DNA of 64,000 bases, taken from contig NZ_BAABWX010000001.1 in the NCBI RefSeq assembly GCF_040364665.1, forward strand, positions 1,178,001-1,242,000, given 5' to 3'. Of this stretch, positions 40,225 through 48,683 are shown one piece after another. Source of the DNA: Cognatishimia sp. WU-CL00825. GTDB taxonomy: Bacteria; Pseudomonadota; Alphaproteobacteria; Rhodobacterales; Rhodobacteraceae. Within the stretch, counting starts at the first letter, position 1; the number at the start of each line of letters is the position of its first letter. A program made the position numbers and the translations under genes. The notes below the pieces were generated by a model. It ran no database searches. It was not told the DNA's origin and worked only from the letters and a program-made list of their open reading frames with translations.

Positions 40225-42912
40225 ATGCCCATCACCGTCGGTCAGGATACTGCCAAGACCCGTAAATCGCTATCGGTCAACGGCAAGTCCATATCCTATT
40301 ATTCCATTCCAGCCGCGCAAGACGCAGGTCTGGGTGATTTCAGCAAACTGCCAGCCGCTTTGAAAGTGGTGCTGGAAAACATGCTGCGGTTTGAAGACGG
40401 CGGTTTTTCTGTCTCTGTCGACGACATCAAAGCCTTTGGCGAATGGGGCGCAAACGGCGGCAAAAACCCACGCGAAATCGCCTATCGCCCTGCCCGCGTT
40501 CTGATGCAGGATTTCACCGGCGTTCCCGCCGTTGTTGATCTGGCCGCCATGCGCGACGGCATCGTGGGCCTGAAAGGCTCCGCTTCCAAAATCAACCCAT
40601 TGGTGCCTGTTGATCTTGTGATCGACCACTCAGTCATGATCGATGAATTTGGTAACCCACGCGCGTTCCAAATGAACGTTGACCGTGAATATGAACGCAA
40701 CATGGAGCGTTACACATTCTTAAAATGGGGCCAAACTGCCTTTAACAACTTCCGCGTTGTGCCTCCGGGAACCGGTATTTGTCACCAGGTGAACCTGGAA
40801 TACCTGTCGCAAACCGTTTGGACCGACACCGACCAGGATGGCAACGAAGTCGCCTATCCTGACACGCTTGTTGGCACCGACAGCCACACAACCATGGTCA
40901 ACGGCGCAGCTGTTCTGGGTTGGGGCGTTGGCGGCATCGAAGCCGAAGCTGCGATGCTGGGTCAGCCGATCTCTATGTTGATCCCAGAAGTCATCGGATT
41001 TGAACTGACCGGCGCAATGATGGAAGGCACCACCGGTACCGACCTCGTGCTGAAAGTTGTCGAAATGCTGCGAGAAAAAGGCGTGGTGGGCAAATTCGTA
41101 GAATTCTACGGCACGGGCCTGGACAAACTGCCACTGGCAGACCGCGCAACCATCGCCAACATGGCACCGGAATACGGCGCAACCTGTGGCTTCTTCCCAA
41201 TCGACGCGGAAACCATCCGCTATCTGGACAACACAGGCCGCGACAAAGACCGCATCGCGCTGGTCGAAGCCTATGCCAAAGAAAACGGATTCTGGCGTGA
41301 TGAAAACTACGCGCCAATCTATACCGACACATTGCACCTGGACATGGGCACAATCGTGCCCGCGATCTCCGGTCCAAAACGTCCACAAGACTACATTGCC
41401 CTGACCGACGGCCAAACCGCGTTCCACAATGAAATGGAACAAAACTTCAAACGCCCAATGGGCAAAGAAGTGGCAGTCAAAGGCGAAGACTACACCATGG
41501 AATCCGGTAAAGTTGTGATCGCCTCGATCACCTCATGCACCAACACCTCCAACCCATACGTCATGATTGGCGCGGGTCTTGTGGCGCGCAAAGCCGCGGC
41601 TTTGGGCATGGATCGCAAACCATGGGTCAAAACTTCGCTTGCACCGGGGTCTCAGGTTGTGTCCGCATATCTCGAAGCGGCGGACCTGCAAAAAGACCTG
41701 GATGCGGTTGGTTTCAACCTTGTGGGTTACGGCTGCACAACCTGTATCGGTAACTCTGGCCCAATCCAGCCAGAGATCTCCGAAGCCATCGCCGAAGGCG
41801 ATCTGGTGGCCACATCGGTTCTGTCGGGCAACCGTAACTTCGAAGGCCGCATCAGCCCTGATGTGCGCGCCAACTACCTGGCGTCCCCTCCTCTGGTTGT
41901 GGCTTACGCTTTGGCGGGTACGCTTGACATCAACTTGGCAACCGACGTGATCGGTCAAGACAAAGACGGCAACGATGTCTACCTGAAAGACATCTGGCCA
42001 ACCACACAAGAAGTCGCTGATCTGGTGCAAAAAACCGTCACCCGCGAAGCCTTCTTGTCGAAATATGCCGACGTCTTTAAAGGCGACGAAAAATGGCAGG
42101 GCGTCGAGGTTCCTCAGCAGGAAACCTATGATTGGCCTGACGCGTCCACCTACATTCAAAACCCACCTTATTTCCAAGGCATGGGCACAGAGCCGGGCAC
42201 AATTTCAAACGTCGAAAACGCCAAAGTTCTGTTGATGTTGGGTGACATGATCACCACCGACCACATCTCTCCAGCCGGGTCCTTCGCTGAATCCACACCA
42301 GCCGGGAAATACCTGACAGAGCGTCAAGTGGCCCCGCGTGAATTCAACTCTTACGGCTCTCGTCGTGGTAACCACCAGATCATGATGCGCGGCACATTTG
42401 CCAACATCCGTGTAAAGAACGAGATGCTGGATGGCGTCGAAGGCGGTTACACCAAGGGCCCAGACGGTCAGCAAACTTCTGTGTTTGATGCCTCGATGGC
42501 CTACCAAGACGCGGGCACACCGCTTGTTGTGTTTGGTGGCGAACAATACGGCGCAGGCTCTTCACGTGACTGGGCGGCCAAAGGCACAAAGCTTTTGGGT
42601 GTCAAAGCCGTAATCGCCGAAAGCTTCGAACGTATCCACCGCTCCAACTTGGTTGGCATGGGTGTTATCCCGTTTGAATTCACCGGCGGCGACACACGCA
42701 AAACTCTGAACCTGACAGGTGAGGAAACCGTCTCCATCACGGGTCTGGACAGCGTGACACCGTTGCAAGACGTGCCTTGCTCGATCACCTATGCCGATGG
42801 CACCGTGAAAGAGATCACTTTGAAGTGCCGCATCGATACCGCGCCAGAGATCGAATACATCGAACACGGTGGCGTGCTGCACTACGTGCTGCGCAACTTG
42901 GCCAAAAGCTAA
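40225..42912 (+). CDS. acnA: Aconitate hydratase A
   Basis: 895 residues, normal for AcnA. The three iron-sulphur cysteines are in SITSCTNTSNP and YGCTTCIGNSGPI; DSHTTMVNGAAVLGWGVGG and QYGAGSSRDWAAKG are active-site segments. It converts citrate to isocitrate in the TCA cycle. ATG 40225 follows GAGGGAGG; a start 21 bases earlier is possible but poorer. Highly biased, even codon use agrees with strong expression. A terminator follows. Confidence 0.97.
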   Translation: MPITVGQDTAKTRKSLSVNGKSISYYSIPAAQDAGLGDFSKLPAALKVVLENMLRFEDGGFSVSVDDIKAFGEWGANGGKNPREIAYRPARVLMQDFTGVPAVVDLAAMRDGIVGLKGSASKINPLVPVDLVIDHSVMIDEFGNPRAFQMNVDREYERNMERYTFLKWGQTAFNNFRVVPPGTGICHQVNLEYLSQTVWTDTDQDGNEVAYPDTLVGTDSHTTMVNGAAVLGWGVGGIEAEAAMLGQPISMLIPEVIGFELTGAMMEGTTGTDLVLKVVEMLREKGVVGKFVEFYGTGLDKLPLADRATIANMAPEYGATCGFFPIDAETIRYLDNTGRDKDRIALVEAYAKENGFWRDENYAPIYTDTLHLDMGTIVPAISGPKRPQDYIALTDGQTAFHNEMEQNFKRPMGKEVAVKGEDYTMESGKVVIASITSCTNTSNPYVMIGAGLVARKAAALGMDRKPWVKTSLAPGSQVVSAYLEAADLQKDLDAVGFNLVGYGCTTCIGNSGPIQPEISEAIAEGDLVATSVLSGNRNFEGRISPDVRANYLASPPLVVAYALAGTLDINLATDVIGQDKDGNDVYLKDIWPTTQEVADLVQKTVTREAFLSKYADVFKGDEKWQGVEVPQQETYDWPDASTYIQNPPYFQGMGTEPGTISNVENAKVLLMLGDMITTDHISPAGSFAESTPAGKYLTERQVAPREFNSYGSRRGNHQIMMRGTFANIRVKNEMLDGVEGGYTKGPDGQQTSVFDASMAYQDAGTPLVVFGGEQYGAGSSRDWAAKGTKLLGVKAVIAESFERIHRSNLVGMGVIPFEFTGGDTRKTLNLTGEETVSITGLDSVTPLQDVPCSITYADGTVKEITLKCRIDTAPEIEYIEHGGVLHYVLRNLAKS

Positions 42913-42936
42913 GTTACATAAGACAATAAAACGAAT

Positions 42937-42970
42937 AAAGGCCTCACATCAGTGGGGCCTTTTGCTTTTT
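42937..42970 (+). terminator. acnA terminator
   Basis: AAAGGCCTCAC pairs with GTGGGGCCTTT (one G-U) around ATCA, with T-rich sequence to 42970. Confidence 0.85.
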
Positions 42971-43200
42971 TGCAAAGGCGCTGTTGTAAAGCTGCGATTG
43001 GCTTATCGTTTTCTGCAACCGTGAAAGCGGCGACCACCTAGCAGACCACCGCGATCACGGCATTTGACTTTGCACAGGTCTCGTCCTCGACTTTTCTGTG
43101 TTTGTCTAAACTATCAGCGAATTGGCTGGCCTCTGGGCCCTCATGTCTCTACCCTGCCAAATTGCAATGTTTCAACGTTGCGCCAACAAGGAAGATCAAC

Positions 43201-43509
43201 ATGACAGTTTCACTGCAAGTTCTATATTCCACCCAAGACAACACCACATTTGATCGCGACTATTACACTGCGACACATCTGCCCCTCGTGAACAAACACA
43301 TGGGCGAACATATCGAAAGCGTTTCAATCGTAAAAGGTTTGGCCGGTGGGCCGGATGTGCCTGCTGGATTTCATACAATTGCGACCATGACTTTCAAAGA
43401 CCAAGATGCCTTAAACGCCGCACTGGGCGCTGCCCCGCCTGTCTTGGCGGACATTGGAAATTTCTACAATGGCCAGCCACAAATGCTTATCGGTGAAGTT
43501 CAAGCTTAA
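43201..43509 (+). CDS. EthD-family protein
   Basis: 102 residues with a dimeric ferredoxin-like barrel pattern: DRDYYTATHLPLVNKHM, then FHTIATMTFKDQDALNAAL. EthD proteins assist or take part in oxidation of ethers and polyketide-like substrates, but most genomic copies have no assigned reaction. AAGGAAG precedes ATG 43201; the in-frame extension to 43102 has no ribosome site. It is monocistronic, with structured sequence after it. Confidence 0.85.
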   Translation: MTVSLQVLYSTQDNTTFDRDYYTATHLPLVNKHMGEHIESVSIVKGLAGGPDVPAGFHTIATMTFKDQDALNAALGAAPPVLADIGNFYNGQPQMLIGEVQA

Positions 43510-43801
43510 GCATTCTTGCAACAAGACCTAATAATGGCATGCGCTAGAGCTGAAGATTATCTTGATCGCAGCTCTAGCTGAAAAATAACGCACAGATTAA
43601 CCAATCTCGCGCGAAACGTTTCAGAACAGCACGAATCGTACGTTTCGGGCCTTCAAACGTACAAATTGTACAACTCGCCAAATCTAAATCAGTCGCGCGT
43701 TGTATTCACGCGCAGGCTTCGCCCCCACATATGGGGTGCCAATACGCGTTGAATTGCTTAATTCGCTGTGAAATGGCCACCTTAACGCGGCGTTCTCTGC
43801 T
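43510..43801. other. Structured convergent gap with palindromes
   Basis: 292 bases between two converging genes. It holds a perfect 10-bp hairpin (43543-43552 with 43569-43578), the palindrome GAAACGTTTC (43613-43622), an 8-bp inverted repeat GTACGTTT/AAACGTAC (43638-43645 with 43655-43662) and GTACAAATTGTAC (43659-43671). GAAACGTTTC resembles LacI/GalR-type operators, yet no gene start is adjacent. No credible ORF seen. Confidence 0.5.
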
Positions 43802-44341
43802 CTATTTGGCTTTTGCCGCAGCGATGGCAGGGGCGACTCGGTTCTCAAGCTCGCGCTGGACCAAGGGGCCGGCAATGCGCAGCAAAATTGTGCCGTCGCC
43901 ATCAACCAAATAGGTTTCTGGAACGCCGTAAACGCCCCAATTCAAAGCCATTTTTCCGTTCGGGTCTGCGCCGCCTTTGGCAAAGGGGTTGCCAAGCTCT
44001 GCCAGAAAATCTTCACCGTTTTGGATATTGTCTTTATAGTTGACCCCAAGCACGGTCATGCCTTCGTCTTTTAGCTGCATCAACGTTGGATGTTCAGACC
44101 GACAAGGACCGCACCAAGAGGCCCAAAAATTCACCAATTTGATCTGCCCATCGCGCAGGTCAAGGTCGGAAAATTCCTCAATATAATCAAGCGCTTCAAT
44201 TTTGACTTCGGGGGCAGCCTGCCCCACCAATGCACTGGGCAATTCGTTTGGATTGTCGCGGTTCATACCAAAGTAAAACAGCGAGGCCAGACCCACGAAA
44301 ATTGCAGGGGGTGCCAGCATCAGAGGCGAGATTCTAGCCAT
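43802..44341 (-). CDS. ccmG: Cytochrome c biogenesis thiol-disulphide reductase (CcmG/DsbE)
   Basis: 179 residues. An N-terminal membrane anchor (LMLAPPAIFVGLASLFYFG) leads to a periplasmic thioredoxin domain with VNFWASWCGPCRSEHPTL (CxxC) and GVYGVPETYLVDGDG (cis-Pro). It keeps apocytochrome c cysteines reduced for heme attachment. It starts within the end of ccmD (8-base overlap) and is the last gene of the ccm run on this strand. Confidence 0.95.
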   Translation of the reverse strand: MARISPLMLAPPAIFVGLASLFYFGMNRDNPNELPSALVGQAAPEVKIEALDYIEEFSDLDLRDGQIKLVNFWASWCGPCRSEHPTLMQLKDEGMTVLGVNYKDNIQNGEDFLAELGNPFAKGGADPNGKMALNWGVYGVPETYLVDGDGTILLRIAGPLVQRELENRVAPAIAAAKAK

Positions 44342-44483
44342 CTTTCTTTTCCAGACTTGTTAACTCTCTTAAGGACCTACGCGACGCCCGCAAACTAAGT
44401 ACCACAAGACCAACCAGCAGAACGATGCTTAGCCCATAGGCCGACAGCACCGTGTCGCTGTATTTTCCAAGATCAGGCATCAT
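44334..44483 (-). CDS. ccmD: Heme exporter protein CcmD
   Basis: 49 residues: short N-terminus (PDLGKYSDTVLSAYGLS), one membrane helix (SIVLLVGLVVLSLRAS) and a basic tail, the standard CcmD plan. It stabilises CcmE-heme release from CcmABCD. The start overlaps the ccmC stop as ATGA and its 3' end overlaps ccmG. The second Met (44480) is an equally possible start. Confidence 0.9.
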   Translation of the reverse strand: MMPDLGKYSDTVLSAYGLSIVLLVGLVVLSLRASRRSLRELTSLEKKDG

Positions 44484-45211
44484 GCCAACCGCTCCCGTGC
44501 CATCAGTGCCTTGGCGCGCCGCAATCGGATTTCGGTGCGGGTGCGCAACAGGACTAAACTTATGAAAAACAAAACAAATCCGGCGATACAGAACAGCAAA
44601 GGTATATAGAAAACATCGGCGACATTCTCCTTTTTGTCCAGGCTCAAAGACGCTCCTTGGTGTAACCCTTGGTTCCAGAAATTCACCGCATACCGGCTGA
44701 GAATGGCAAAGACTGACCCCACCAAACACAGCACTGCTGTCAGATCCGCCGCGGTGTCAGAATTCTCAATGGCTTCCCAAAGGGCTATGTAACCAAGATA
44801 AAATAAAAATAAAATCAGAAAAGACGTCAGGCGCGGATCCCAGGCCCACCAAGTTCCCCACATGGGTTGGCCCCAAATCGCCCCTGTTATCAAGGCGATA
44901 AGCGTCATAACCGCCCCAACCGGAGCCGCTGCCTTGGCCGCAAGCGCACTGACATGATGCCGCCGAATTAACCAAACCAAAGAGGTCGCCAGCATCATGA
45001 ACCAAGCATTAATAGCCATCAAAGCCGCCGGCACATGAATATAGATAATCTTAACGGTTGATCCCTGCCGGAAATCATCAGGGGTAAAGAAGAAACCCCA
45101 GATCAGCCCAACAGCCAAAGCCACCGCGGCCAGCCCAGAAACCCAAGGTAGAACGCGGTTGGTCAACCGCATAAATTTCACCGGGTTCGCATATTCCCAA
45201 ATCGACGCCAT
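44480..45211 (-). CDS. ccmC: Heme transporter CcmC
   Basis: 243 residues from ATG 45211 (MASIWEYANP); an upstream ATG at 45235 would add 8 residues. Six membrane helices and the tryptophan-rich heme-handling motif WGTWWAWDPRLTSF are clear, with flanking histidines in YIHVPAALMA and NQGLHQGASLS. It places heme on CcmE in the periplasm. Confidence 0.95.
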   Translation of the reverse strand: MASIWEYANPVKFMRLTNRVLPWVSGLAAVALAVGLIWGFFFTPDDFRQGSTVKIIYIHVPAALMAINAWFMMLATSLVWLIRRHHVSALAAKAAAPVGAVMTLIALITGAIWGQPMWGTWWAWDPRLTSFLILFLFYLGYIALWEAIENSDTAADLTAVLCLVGSVFAILSRYAVNFWNQGLHQGASLSLDKKENVADVFYIPLLFCIAGFVLFFISLVLLRTRTEIRLRRAKALMARERLA

Positions 45212-45302
45212 AGTTCTTTCTAGTTGCCTCTTCACACAAGGTCACTTCACATCTCAGACAGCGCCAGATCACGCTTTGATCTGGATTAAGCTTTTTGCCC
45301 TT

Positions 45303-45959
45303 TTATCGCAAATTCACCCGCAGCACCAAGGCGCTTACAAAGGGCAGAACCGCGACGGCCGCAAGGGAAATCCCCGCAAGCAGCAATAGGGGCGCAGACA
45401 GTGTCAGCCCTTCGACACCACGCCGTGCAACCTCTGCACCAAAGATCAACGTCGGAACGTAAAGTGGTAGAACTAAAAGAGAAAGCAGCAATCCACCTCG
45501 CTTAAGTCCAACCGTTAAAGCCGCTCCAAAGGTGCCAATAACTGACAAAGCTGGTGTGCCCAATCCAAGCGAGACCACCAACCACAAATACCCAGATGTC
45601 GGCAGGTTCAGCAGCAAGCCTAAGACAGGTGATACCAAAGTCAGCGGCAGCCCCGTGGTCAACCAATGGGCAACAGCTTTTGAGGTTGCAACGGCCTCGA
45701 GCGGTAACGGCGAGGTTGCCAGCAAATCCAAAGAGCCATCTTCCCAATCTAAGGCAAATATTCGATCAAGCGACAGCAAACAGGCCAGCAATGCCCCCAT
45801 CCACAAAATTCCTGGTGCGATCCGCGACAATAATGCGCTTTCTGGTCCGACCCCAAAGGGCACAAGCACCGTAACGATCAGGAAAAAGGCAAGGCCCAGG
45901 CCAAAACCACCCCCGGCCCGCATCGCCAGCTTTAGGTCCCGCAGCAAAAGCGCAATCAT
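45303..45959 (-). CDS. ccmB: Heme exporter protein CcmB
   Basis: 218 residues, six hydrophobic segments, beginning IALLLRDLKLAMRAGG and containing LDRIFALDWEDGSLDLLATS, both typical of CcmB. It is the membrane permease of the CcmAB transporter. ATGA overlap with ccmA; a 91-base gap separates it from ccmC. Confidence 0.95.
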   Translation of the reverse strand: MIALLLRDLKLAMRAGGGFGLGLAFFLIVTVLVPFGVGPESALLSRIAPGILWMGALLACLLSLDRIFALDWEDGSLDLLATSPLPLEAVATSKAVAHWLTTGLPLTLVSPVLGLLLNLPTSGYLWLVVSLGLGTPALSVIGTFGAALTVGLKRGGLLLSLLVLPLYVPTLIFGAEVARRGVEGLTLSAPLLLLAGISLAAVAVLPFVSALVLRVNLR

Positions 45960-46591
45960 AAAAAGCCCTCGTCAAAAGCGCTGTGGGCCGCATTCACATC
46001 TGCTTTGAATACACTCACATCCAACACTTCTGCGTCAAACCCCAGATCAATATGGGTTGCCAAAATCGCCGAACCACCGGCCCCAAGATGGGTTTGGACC
46101 GCCTGTGCAAACATCGCAGTCGAAGCCGCATCAAGCGACACAGTCGGCTCATCTAAAATCCACACGCTGCGCCCGGTCAATATCAACCGCGCAAGGCCAA
46201 GCCGGCGTTTTTGTCCAGCAGACAACGCATGGGCCGGACGCTCTGAAAGGGCAACAATATCAAATTGTTCCAACGCTGGCTGAATGTCTGTCGCGCCAAA
46301 AATATCGGCCCAAAACTGTAGGTTTTCGCGCACGGTCAAATTGGCTTTCAGGCCGTCGGCATGCCCAGCATAGGCCAGGCTGTCCTCTGCGGTTATAACC
46401 TCCCCCGTTTGGGAGGTCTGCAAACCAGCAATCGTGCGCAATAATGTGGTTTTTCCAGAGCCATTTGGACCGCGCAGTACTAAAGCGCAACCGGAAGCAA
46501 GCTCAAAGCTGACCCTTTCGAGTATCGGGACACCACCGCGCGACACGGTCAGATTTTTGACTTGCAACATGGGCAAACTCGTCTGGTTCAA
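45956..46591 (-). CDS. ccmA: Heme exporter ATP-binding protein CcmA
   Basis: 211 residues. Walker A GPNGSGKTTLLRT, signature ALSAGQKRRLGLAR, Walker B SVWILDEPTVSLD. It powers release of holo-CcmE from CcmC. Its start overlaps the end of the Mth938-like gene by four bases, so ccmA is transcribed with the sec-side genes. Confidence 0.95.
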   Translation of the reverse strand: MNQTSLPMLQVKNLTVSRGGVPILERVSFELASGCALVLRGPNGSGKTTLLRTIAGLQTSQTGEVITAEDSLAYAGHADGLKANLTVRENLQFWADIFGATDIQPALEQFDIVALSERPAHALSAGQKRRLGLARLILTGRSVWILDEPTVSLDAASTAMFAQAVQTHLGAGGSAILATHIDLGFDAEVLDVSVFKADVNAAHSAFDEGFL

Positions 46592-46971
46592 TCTTTGTCT
46601 GAAACGACGGGCAACAAGACGGCGGCAACGCGTCGCCCCTCTGAAACCAAGACATTATAGGTGCGACAGGCAGACTCGGTTTTCATCACTTCCACTCCGA
46701 TGCCTGCCGCTTCAATTGTCTTGCGAAATTCGGTTGGGGCATATTGCAGATCTGCACCTGTCCCCAACAAAATAAAGTCGATCTGTTCTGCCATCGCCAC
46801 GATGGTCGCCGTATCGCCAAGACCACCCCACCGCGTTGCCCCATCTGCATGAATGACAGCGGGCGCAGCAATTTTTTCTCCGCCTATGCGAAAGAAATCC
46901 TCACCATAACTCTCGATTGGCAACGCCTCGGTGTATTGAATTTCGTCAAGCTTCACCTCAATGCCCCTCAC
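46588..46971 (-). CDS. Mth938-like (DUF498) protein
   Basis: 127 residues from a GTG at 46971 that overlaps the previous gene by 14 bases. The pattern YGEDFFRIGGEKIAAPAVIH, DFILLGTGADLQYAP and TESACRTYNVLVSEGRRVAA is diagnostic of the Mth938/NDUFAF3-like fold. Human NDUFAF3 helps assemble complex I; the bacterial role is unclear. Conserved position between secDF and ccmA in Rhodobacteraceae is my recollection. Confidence 0.88.
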   Translation of the reverse strand: MRGIEVKLDEIQYTEALPIESYGEDFFRIGGEKIAAPAVIHADGATRWGGLGDTATIVAMAEQIDFILLGTGADLQYAPTEFRKTIEAAGIGVEVMKTESACRTYNVLVSEGRRVAAVLLPVVSDKD

Positions 46972-47719
46972 TCCAGATCGGCAGTCCCGTCAAAACAGCC
47001 AAGGCAATAACACCATAGGCGACGGCGCGATAAATTTTTTCGTAGTCCGGCGAAAACATCGACTGCCCCACCTTTGAAGACAGGAAATACGGCACCGTCA
47101 ACACAATGGCAATGCCAAGCACCCGCAGGGTTAGCAGGCCGGAAACCAGCATGTTTAAAATGATCACAACATCCAGCATCGCAAGAAACAAAATTGTATT
47201 GGCGCGCACAATGGCTGCCCGTGCGCCGCTGGCCAAATAAAACAGGATAACAACCGGGCCTGTTAAGCCCGTCATGCCACCAAACACCCCGGCAGTGGCC
47301 CCAATGCCCAGCATGCGTGTGGCATCAATCAGGCCTTTATAGCGCCAGCCAAACACCAATGCTGTCAGCATCACGGTAGCGATGATTGTGGCGGCCCAAC
47401 GGATCGTCACCTGATCGAGCATGTACAACAGCCAAAGACCAAATGGCACGGTCAGAATGGCTGCCGCCCCCATCAATGAAACATCTTTGATCTCTGCCGT
47501 TTTCAGGGCCCGTGGCAACAAAGCAGCCATGCTGCCAAGTCCGGTCAACATCGTCACAGCAACGACATCGGTTGCGGATAAGAAAATATTGGCGATTGGT
47601 ACGAAAATCAGTGCGGTGCCAAAACCAGCAAAGCCGCGGACAATGCCCGCGACTGCTATGGTCATAACCAACCAAATCAGCCCAGGTGTCGCCCAGGCTG
47701 TTGACAGAAAATCAGGCAT
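46958..47719 (-). CDS. TauE/SafE-family permease
   Basis: 253 residues from ATG 47719 (MPDFLSTAW), which overlaps the secF stop by 8 bases; ATG 47752 is a longer option. Seven or eight helices; the family half-repeats are visible as GIVRGFAGFGTALIFVPI and GVFGGMTGLTGPVVILFYL. Members export sulphite, sulphoacetate or other anions. Substrate here unknown. Confidence 0.88.
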   Translation of the reverse strand: MPDFLSTAWATPGLIWLVMTIAVAGIVRGFAGFGTALIFVPIANIFLSATDVVAVTMLTGLGSMAALLPRALKTAEIKDVSLMGAAAILTVPFGLWLLYMLDQVTIRWAATIIATVMLTALVFGWRYKGLIDATRMLGIGATAGVFGGMTGLTGPVVILFYLASGARAAIVRANTILFLAMLDVVIILNMLVSGLLTLRVLGIAIVLTVPYFLSSKVGQSMFSPDYEKIYRAVAYGVIALAVLTGLPIWSEGH

Positions 47720-48680
47720 CAATGCCAGAGAATTGGTTTCCCGCGTTTGCATCCGGTTTGGACCAATCGCGTTTCACACCCAGTTTCAGCAAAACCGCCG
47801 AGGCAATGAATACCGAAGAATAGGTCCCGACAATCACTCCCCAAATCATCGCAAAGACAAACCCACGAATGACATCTCCGCCCAATACAAACAGCGAAAT
47901 CAAAGCGAGCAAAGTGGTGACCGAGGTCATAACAGTCCGGCTTAGGGTTTCATTGATCGAGGTGTTCAGGATATCTTTTAGGCTGATCTTTTTGAACTTG
48001 CGCAAGTTTTCTCGCACGCGGTCAAAGACAACGACCGTATCGTTCAATGAATAGCCAACGATGGTCAAAAGCGCCGCGATGATTGCCAAATCAAACCGGA
48101 TTTGAACAATTGAAAACACGCCGATGGTTAGAACCACGTCATGCACAAGAGCCGCGACGGCACCGGCCGCAAATTGCCACTCAAACCGCAGCCAAATATA
48201 GATCAAAACCGCTGCAATCGCCAAAAGCACCGCGATGACCGCGGTTTGGATCAACTCCCCAGAGACTTTTGGACCAACAGATTCAACCGACACAAAGGTG
48301 ATATCTGGTGCAACCGCCAACAATGCCGCCTGCACGTCACGTACGATATCTGCGGTCACCGCTTCCTGACCATCCTGGGCCTGAATGCGGATCATTGTCA
48401 CGTTTTGATCTTCTTCAAACGTTGGATCAAAAACTTCAGTGATTGAAACATCACCCAGATTTAACGGCACTATGGCCTGGCGATATGCGGCCACATCGAC
48501 CACCTGGGCGCTTTCTGTCCGGATGGTTGTTCCACCGCGAAAATCAATGCCAAAGTTCAACCCTTGCACAAAGAAAAAGATAACTGAAAGCACCACCAAA
48601 AGGCCCGAAAATCCGAGCGTTAGCGTGGATTTTCCAAAGAAATCCCATTTGGTATCTTTAGGAACAAGTCTCAGACGCAT
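47712..48680 (-). CDS. secF: Protein translocase subunit SecF
   Basis: 322 residues. GLNFGIDFRGGTTIRTES near the N-terminus, a periplasmic domain, and the RND-type membrane half with GYSLNDTVVVFDRVREN. With SecD it uses the proton gradient to pull preproteins through SecYEG. It starts 3 bases after secD. Confidence 0.96.
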   Translation of the reverse strand: MRLRLVPKDTKWDFFGKSTLTLGFSGLLVVLSVIFFFVQGLNFGIDFRGGTTIRTESAQVVDVAAYRQAIVPLNLGDVSITEVFDPTFEEDQNVTMIRIQAQDGQEAVTADIVRDVQAALLAVAPDITFVSVESVGPKVSGELIQTAVIAVLLAIAAVLIYIWLRFEWQFAAGAVAALVHDVVLTIGVFSIVQIRFDLAIIAALLTIVGYSLNDTVVVFDRVRENLRKFKKISLKDILNTSINETLSRTVMTSVTTLLALISLFVLGGDVIRGFVFAMIWGVIVGTYSSVFIASAVLLKLGVKRDWSKPDANAGNQFSGIDA

Positions 48681-48683
48681 GGC

